Below, in pieces: positions 60,094 through 64,000 of a DNA stretch of 64,000 bases. The notes beneath the pieces were generated by a model. The model ran no database searches. It saw only the letters and a list, made by a program, of their open reading frames with translations, and was not told the origin of the DNA. The DNA lies in the NCBI RefSeq assembly GCF_010389155.1, contig NC_057765.1, forward strand, positions 41,869,559-41,933,558. Direction: 5' to 3'. Within the stretch, counting starts at the first letter, position 1. Each line of letters begins with the position of its first letter. Both the position numbers and the translations under genes were made by a program. The stretch comes from Erigeron canadensis (taxonomy: Eukaryota > Streptophyta > Magnoliopsida > Asterales > Asteraceae).

Positions 60094-60555
60094 TGTTGGA
60101 ACCACGTTAGTGTGACTGTCACTGATCATGTGTCATTCCCGATATGATAATTGACGATAATGAAATCCCTATGTCTAAGTAAATATTCGATGGACGTATT
60201 TACTCTTAAAGACATATTATAGGGTTTCCCATTAGGTGATTGGACTTGAGAGGACTAATGAGGCACGAATTAAACACCAGAGGGACTTAATATGAAAATA
60301 CTCTCCTTATATATATAGAGAGTAATTAACCCTAATTCAAGGTTAACCACAAAAAATTCACAGCCTCCCAAAATCATAAAATTCGTCCATCTTCTCTGTT
60401 GAATTCATTAGAACCGAATTCATCACTCCATCCTAAATCAATCATCTTATTTTGGGAACCCGAAATCAATGGCAAATATGTTTAATGCCTTTACAGGTTT
60501 CTCTGGATCTCACGGTACGTGTATATTACGAATTGAATCATGTTATATTTCAACA
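60094..60555 (+). repeat. 3' LTR of the copia element
   Basis: 462 bp, near-identical to the 5' LTR; followed by the TATTG target duplication. Confidence 0.93.
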
Positions 60556-60696
60556 TATTGTTGAAGATGGTTTCATTTCTATTCTTCCAAATGATCCAAA
60601 TTGTTGTAAGGATCACCATTGAAGCATACCCAGACTTATATCATCCGCCCAATTAAGTATAGCACTCATGGACCATTTGGCGGTAAATACTTGTCT

Positions 60697-60948
60697 AAGA
60701 CTTTCTCCAATGGGGTGCCCTTGGATATCCTTTGCCGTTGAAGTTTGTCCAAAACTAAGGATTTTTTTAAGGATGTCCTTACCTAATATATTTTTGTTTT
60801 TAGTGGAGGTAAAAGGATATGTAAGGATGTTTGTATGGTTGGAAATAAAATTATAAGATTTGTAAGGATGTATAATGATTTGTAAGGATTTGTAAGGATA
60901 TGATGTGGCAGCTCAAGAACGTCCTAAGCATTGGAAATAGCCAAACAT
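60697..60948. mobile_element. Possible small TIR element
   Basis: GACTTTCTCCAATGGGG on the left resembles the inverse of CATTGGAAATAGCC on the right. In between GTAAGGAT recurs at least six times. Borders and target duplication are unclear. Confidence 0.35.
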
Positions 60949-62288
60949 ACATATTTGTCTAACAATGTGTAGCTATTTATTTTTTTCTCTTTTTATTTTT
61001 TTTGTGAATATGACTTTGTTGCGTGTGTTGGGCTACCAACAAAAACGAAAATGATTGAGGTATTGTACAAGTGTACAACTACAACCTCAAAAGATGTAAA
61101 ACAAATTAACATGGCTAAGATAGATTTAATATGATTGTGAAAGCAATGATTGTCAACAAAAGAACAAGCAAGTGTTGCAGGTGTCCTTACGATGACAACT
61201 GAAAAGGCAGTGTTCAAGTGATATATTATGCATCCAAAAAGAGTTTACAATACAATGATTTGTTTTTGACAAAATCATCGATAACAAGGTACGATATATA
61301 CAATTAAGAAATCGAACGATGTTTACACGTTTCAATGACAAGAAGGGTGGTTAAATTATTTATCTGCCAAATTAATTTTCCCCTACCAAACAAAAAAATA
61401 ACTTCATTCCTATTCAATTTTCTTTTAATTTTCCTTACCAAACACACCTTAAATAGTGTAAATTATATAGCTACAAGTTTATACCATTTACGAATCACAA
61501 TAGACTTGGTTATGTACACCCATTGTCCCATTACAAAATGCACTAAAAAGGATTTATGAAATAAAAACTTACACTATGAGTTTTAGAAAAAATGATGGAT
61601 TTGAACCTGAGTAAGATGCTCGATTTATAGGACCCTTATTTCTTTTCGAGCCCAAATTTCTAAACATTTACTGTAGTATTTAATTGTTAATTGTTTAAGG
61701 TTTAAGGAAATCAAACGAGTTTCATAATGAAAAATAAATGTTTCTTGTAGTTAAGGACAAGGTACGGAATCTAGAAGTAAGAAACATGGCTCTCGGCTCT
61801 CGGCTCTCGGCCGGTTTTAAGTGACTGTGTGTTCTTGATCATTTTAATACAAGGAAAAAAAAATTAACAAAATAATAATTCATCTCTAATATTTTTTGCA
61901 TCAAAAGTTTGCACAAACCAACTATATATCTGAACATTTTATAACTATAACTTGTAAATTTTGTTTCATCGAAATAAGTTCTTTTATTATTATTTTAACA
62001 ATTTTTAAAACATTTATCTTTTGAACATTTTTATTATTTCCAATATTGATTATATATAATAGTTAGTTTTAATATCTATCAAATCTATAAATGATTTGTG
62101 AAAAGAACTTTTTAAAACAATAATCATTATTGGACATTTTCTAAATAACTTAGTAAATCATATATATATATATATTATATTTAACTTAATTTTATAATTT
62201 TTTGTTAATTATATTATAAACAAGTGGATTATATAAGCTTAGTGTTCTTAATAGTTTTTAATTAAATTTTGTAAAAACTAGTTAGAAC
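60949..62288. other. Intergenic; (GGCTCTC) repeats at 61787-61812
   Basis: No gene; GGCTCTC is repeated about three times near 61790. Small frames lack motifs. A (TA)n tract is at about 62159-62176. Confidence 0.5.
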
Positions 62289-62579
62289 AATCCGTTTGGT
62301 TCACAGAATGTTTTTAGAAGGAATAGAATCTTTCGAAGGAATTGGAATCTGAAAATATGGAATTTGACGGAATGTTTTTGATTTTTTGAAAATTCAAGTG
62401 ACGGAAGGAATGAAATTTTTTCCTCAATGCCTAAGAAATGGAGATTCCATCAAATGATGGAATGTTTACATTCCTATGGAATGAGATTCTTCCTTCTTTG
62501 AACAACCAAACGCACTAAGGAATGGAATTCAATTCCAATTCCATCAGATTCCATCAAATTCTGTGAAACAAACGCGACC
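62289..62579. mobile_element. MITE of the GGTCGCGTTTGG family, copy 2 (inverted)
   Basis: Inverted, the right end reads GGTCGCGTTTGTTTCACAGA and continues like copy 1 at 10182. The left end is TCCGTTTGGTTCACAGAATG. About 290 bp; the reverse complement of copy 1 over most of its length. Confidence 0.65.
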
Positions 62580-63117
62580 TTAATAGTATTGTTTTTGCAT
62601 TATTTTAAAGTCTTTTCATTTAACATTCGATGGTCTAACATCTGTTCACCATGTTACGACCCTACAACCAATAGGCAGGATGCCATTTTTAGGACTCCAA
62701 GGAAAGCCCTCAAAATAGCTAGCTAAACGGCTTAGTTGGAAATGATTTGCATCAAATTTTTACTCATATTTAATATATTATTGCACACATAGACAATATG
62801 TGAACCTCCTGATATATAAACATTTCATCCTCCAATTTAAACCTGCTCGGACTTAAAAATTTAATTTACATTAAGAAAAAGATATTTCTTAACGTGTGTC
62901 ACATAAGGGAATTAATGTATCTAATTTTTTTTCAAAAAGTGAAAAAGCTAAAAAAAAATTTTTTATATACAAAAAACATATTCTTTATATTTTGAAAGAA
63001 TGTTGATACAACAAGACTCAATCCCTGATTGAAGTATGAGGGAGGTGAGCTGTGGATATTGTTATATACTTATATCTACCTAAAGGTAGAGAAACTGTTT
63101 TTAAAAGGACTTATGAC
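62580..63117. other. Intergenic, no gene seen
   Basis: AT-rich; no gene or repeat recognised. Confidence 0.5.
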
Positions 63118-63320
63118 TAGGGATGACAAAAGTACCCGTACCCGATTGGGAAATCCAAAACCCGACATTTGTGGTCCGGGTTTGCGGGTCTCAGGCCGGG
63201 TATGGGGGTGGTTTTAAATTTTTTTGCGGGTTCAGTTCCGGTATGATTTTTGTCAAAAACTCATATATCCGACCCGTTTACCCGAAACCCATACCCGTAT
63301 ACTCGACCCGCAAGGATTAC
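63118..63320. repeat. ACCCG-rich block resembling a hAT-type subterminal region
   Basis: TAGGGATGACAAAAGTACCCG begins a stretch of ACCCGTACCCG/GCGGGT repeats in both orientations, similar in style to 51866-52610. A matching right terminus was not found. Confidence 0.35.
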
Positions 63321-63641
63321 ATCTATCTATAATATTAATAGTTCTTATTCTTATATTCCCAAGGTATTTAATCTATAATCACCACCTGCCGAAGATAATG
63401 ATTTCCCCCAATCCTATTTTGAGACTTTCCATTCTTCTAAACTTTTGTCTCTCCCAAAAACCTTTCGATATCCAAAATCTTAATAATCAATGGATTATAA
63501 GGATTATAAATCTAAACTCATGCTTCCTGGCAGACCATTCATATGTCAAGTTCTGGGTTTTTGCTTGATAATAAGGTATGTAAAATTGATAATATTGTTG
63601 CTCTTAAATTTAAACTAGTAATCATTCATTTGATTATGTTT

Positions 63642-63871
63642 AGGGTAAATTACAAAAATCATATCTGATGTTTGTTCAAAACTACGCTGATCATACCTAC
63701 AATTTAAAAATTACGCGAGACATACCCATCATTGCCAAAAACTTACACTGACCATACCTATCACTAACGGTCATCTATTTGGCCGTTAAGTCAAGTCATG
63801 TGCCGTGCATGTGAGGTATCAAAATCATAATTTTGTGTATAATTCAGGTATCATCTGTGTAAGTTACCCTA
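63642..63871. mobile_element. MITE with AGGGTAA..TTACA termini
   Basis: Left end AGGGTAAATTACAAAAATCA followed by TATCTG; inverted right end AGGGTAACTTACACAGATGA followed by TACCTG. An internal inverted GGTCAT..CCGTTAAGTCAAG region follows. About 230 bp. Confidence 0.6.
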
Positions 63872-64000
63872 ATAAAAAATTATTAAGATATTTATATTTA
63901 TATTTCATTTATTAAAGTTGGTAGAATATTGTATATTAAATTCACACACACACATATATTAAAAAACCTATTTCAAAATAAAAAATTTATAAAAAAATGT

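Larger units (their letters stand above)
53977..60555 (+). mobile_element. Complete Ty1/copia LTR retrotransposon (6.6 kb)
   Basis: LTRs of 464 and 462 bp (53977-54440, 60094-60555) start TGTTGG and end CAACA. Target duplications TATTG lie at 53972-53976 and 60556-60560. The Met-tRNA primer site, gag-pol and purine tract are all present, in the PR-IN-RT-RNaseH order typical of copia. It is inserted in the LINE fragment described above. Confidence 0.95.
53761..60684 (-). mobile_element. 5'-truncated LINE, copy 2, split by a copia retrotransposon
   Basis: Minus orientation with the poly(A) tail at 53761-53775 (T run on plus). The LINE sequence is 53761-53976 plus 60556-60684, about 345 bp. Perfect 12-bp target repeats AAATACTTGTCT flank it (53749-53760 and 60685-60696). 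Its coding end includes TIWIIWKNRNETIFNN (right part) and, across the copia site, DDIVVFSFR and CRPTRFERIANP, stopping at 53829-53831. The 3' UTR shares ACATCTTGCTAG with copy 1. Confidence 0.75.

Noticed and set aside
60697..60960. Target duplication TTGTCTAA for the small TIR element
   Set aside because: The left copy belongs to the 12-bp LINE duplication, and the right copy lies about 10 bp beyond the apparent terminus.

Overview
This window is nuclear DNA of a flowering plant. It has GT-AG introns, plant-specific gene families, AT-rich spacers and many plant transposable elements. The gene content fits a core eudicot. I lean towards an asterid, but the sequence alone does not fix the species. 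No organellar, bacterial or viral block is visible.

Four host loci stand out. (1) 24-3598 (+): the 3' twelve exons of a peroxisomal beta-oxidation multifunctional protein of MFP2 type, ending in a Ser-Arg-Leu peroxisome signal. (2) 8121-9332 (+): an intronless gene for a 403-residue serine-rich plant protein of unknown function. (3) 26321-27157 and 33761-34428 (both -): two two-exon phylloplanin-type secreted leaf-surface proteins, about 6.6 kb apart. (4) 37146-44177 (-): a 16-exon gene for a 1245-residue LIN/CERBERUS-like WD40 protein with no visible U-box. From memory, MFP2, the small unknown gene and the LIN-like gene lie in the same order on Arabidopsis chromosome 3, so the locus looks like an old syntenic block that expanded through transposons and a local phylloplanin pair.

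The rest is layered mobile DNA. 11078-18410 is a Mutator-like element (MULE) whose gene joins a DDE transposase, a SWIM-type finger, an AT-hook and an OTU cysteine-protease domain. One in-frame TGA interrupts it, and a captured antisense Ptta/En-Spm-type fragment lies downstream. 45478-47056 is an internally deleted PIF/Harbinger element holding a nested hAT-type insertion. 53761-60684 is a truncated LINE split by a complete 6.6-kb copia retrotransposon with matching LTRs, 5-bp target duplication, primer site and polypurine tract. At least nine short non-autonomous Helitrons or Helitron ends lie between 20 and 51 kb. Several MITE families, a few tRNA-like SINE heads, a 120-bp inverted repeat and many microsatellites fill the spacers.

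The host genes do not form a pathway. MFP2 acts in peroxisomal fatty-acid breakdown, the phylloplanins are secreted, and the LIN-like protein is probably a scaffold. Exon limits were set by hand from splice consensus, reading phase and family resemblance. No alignment or database search was run.
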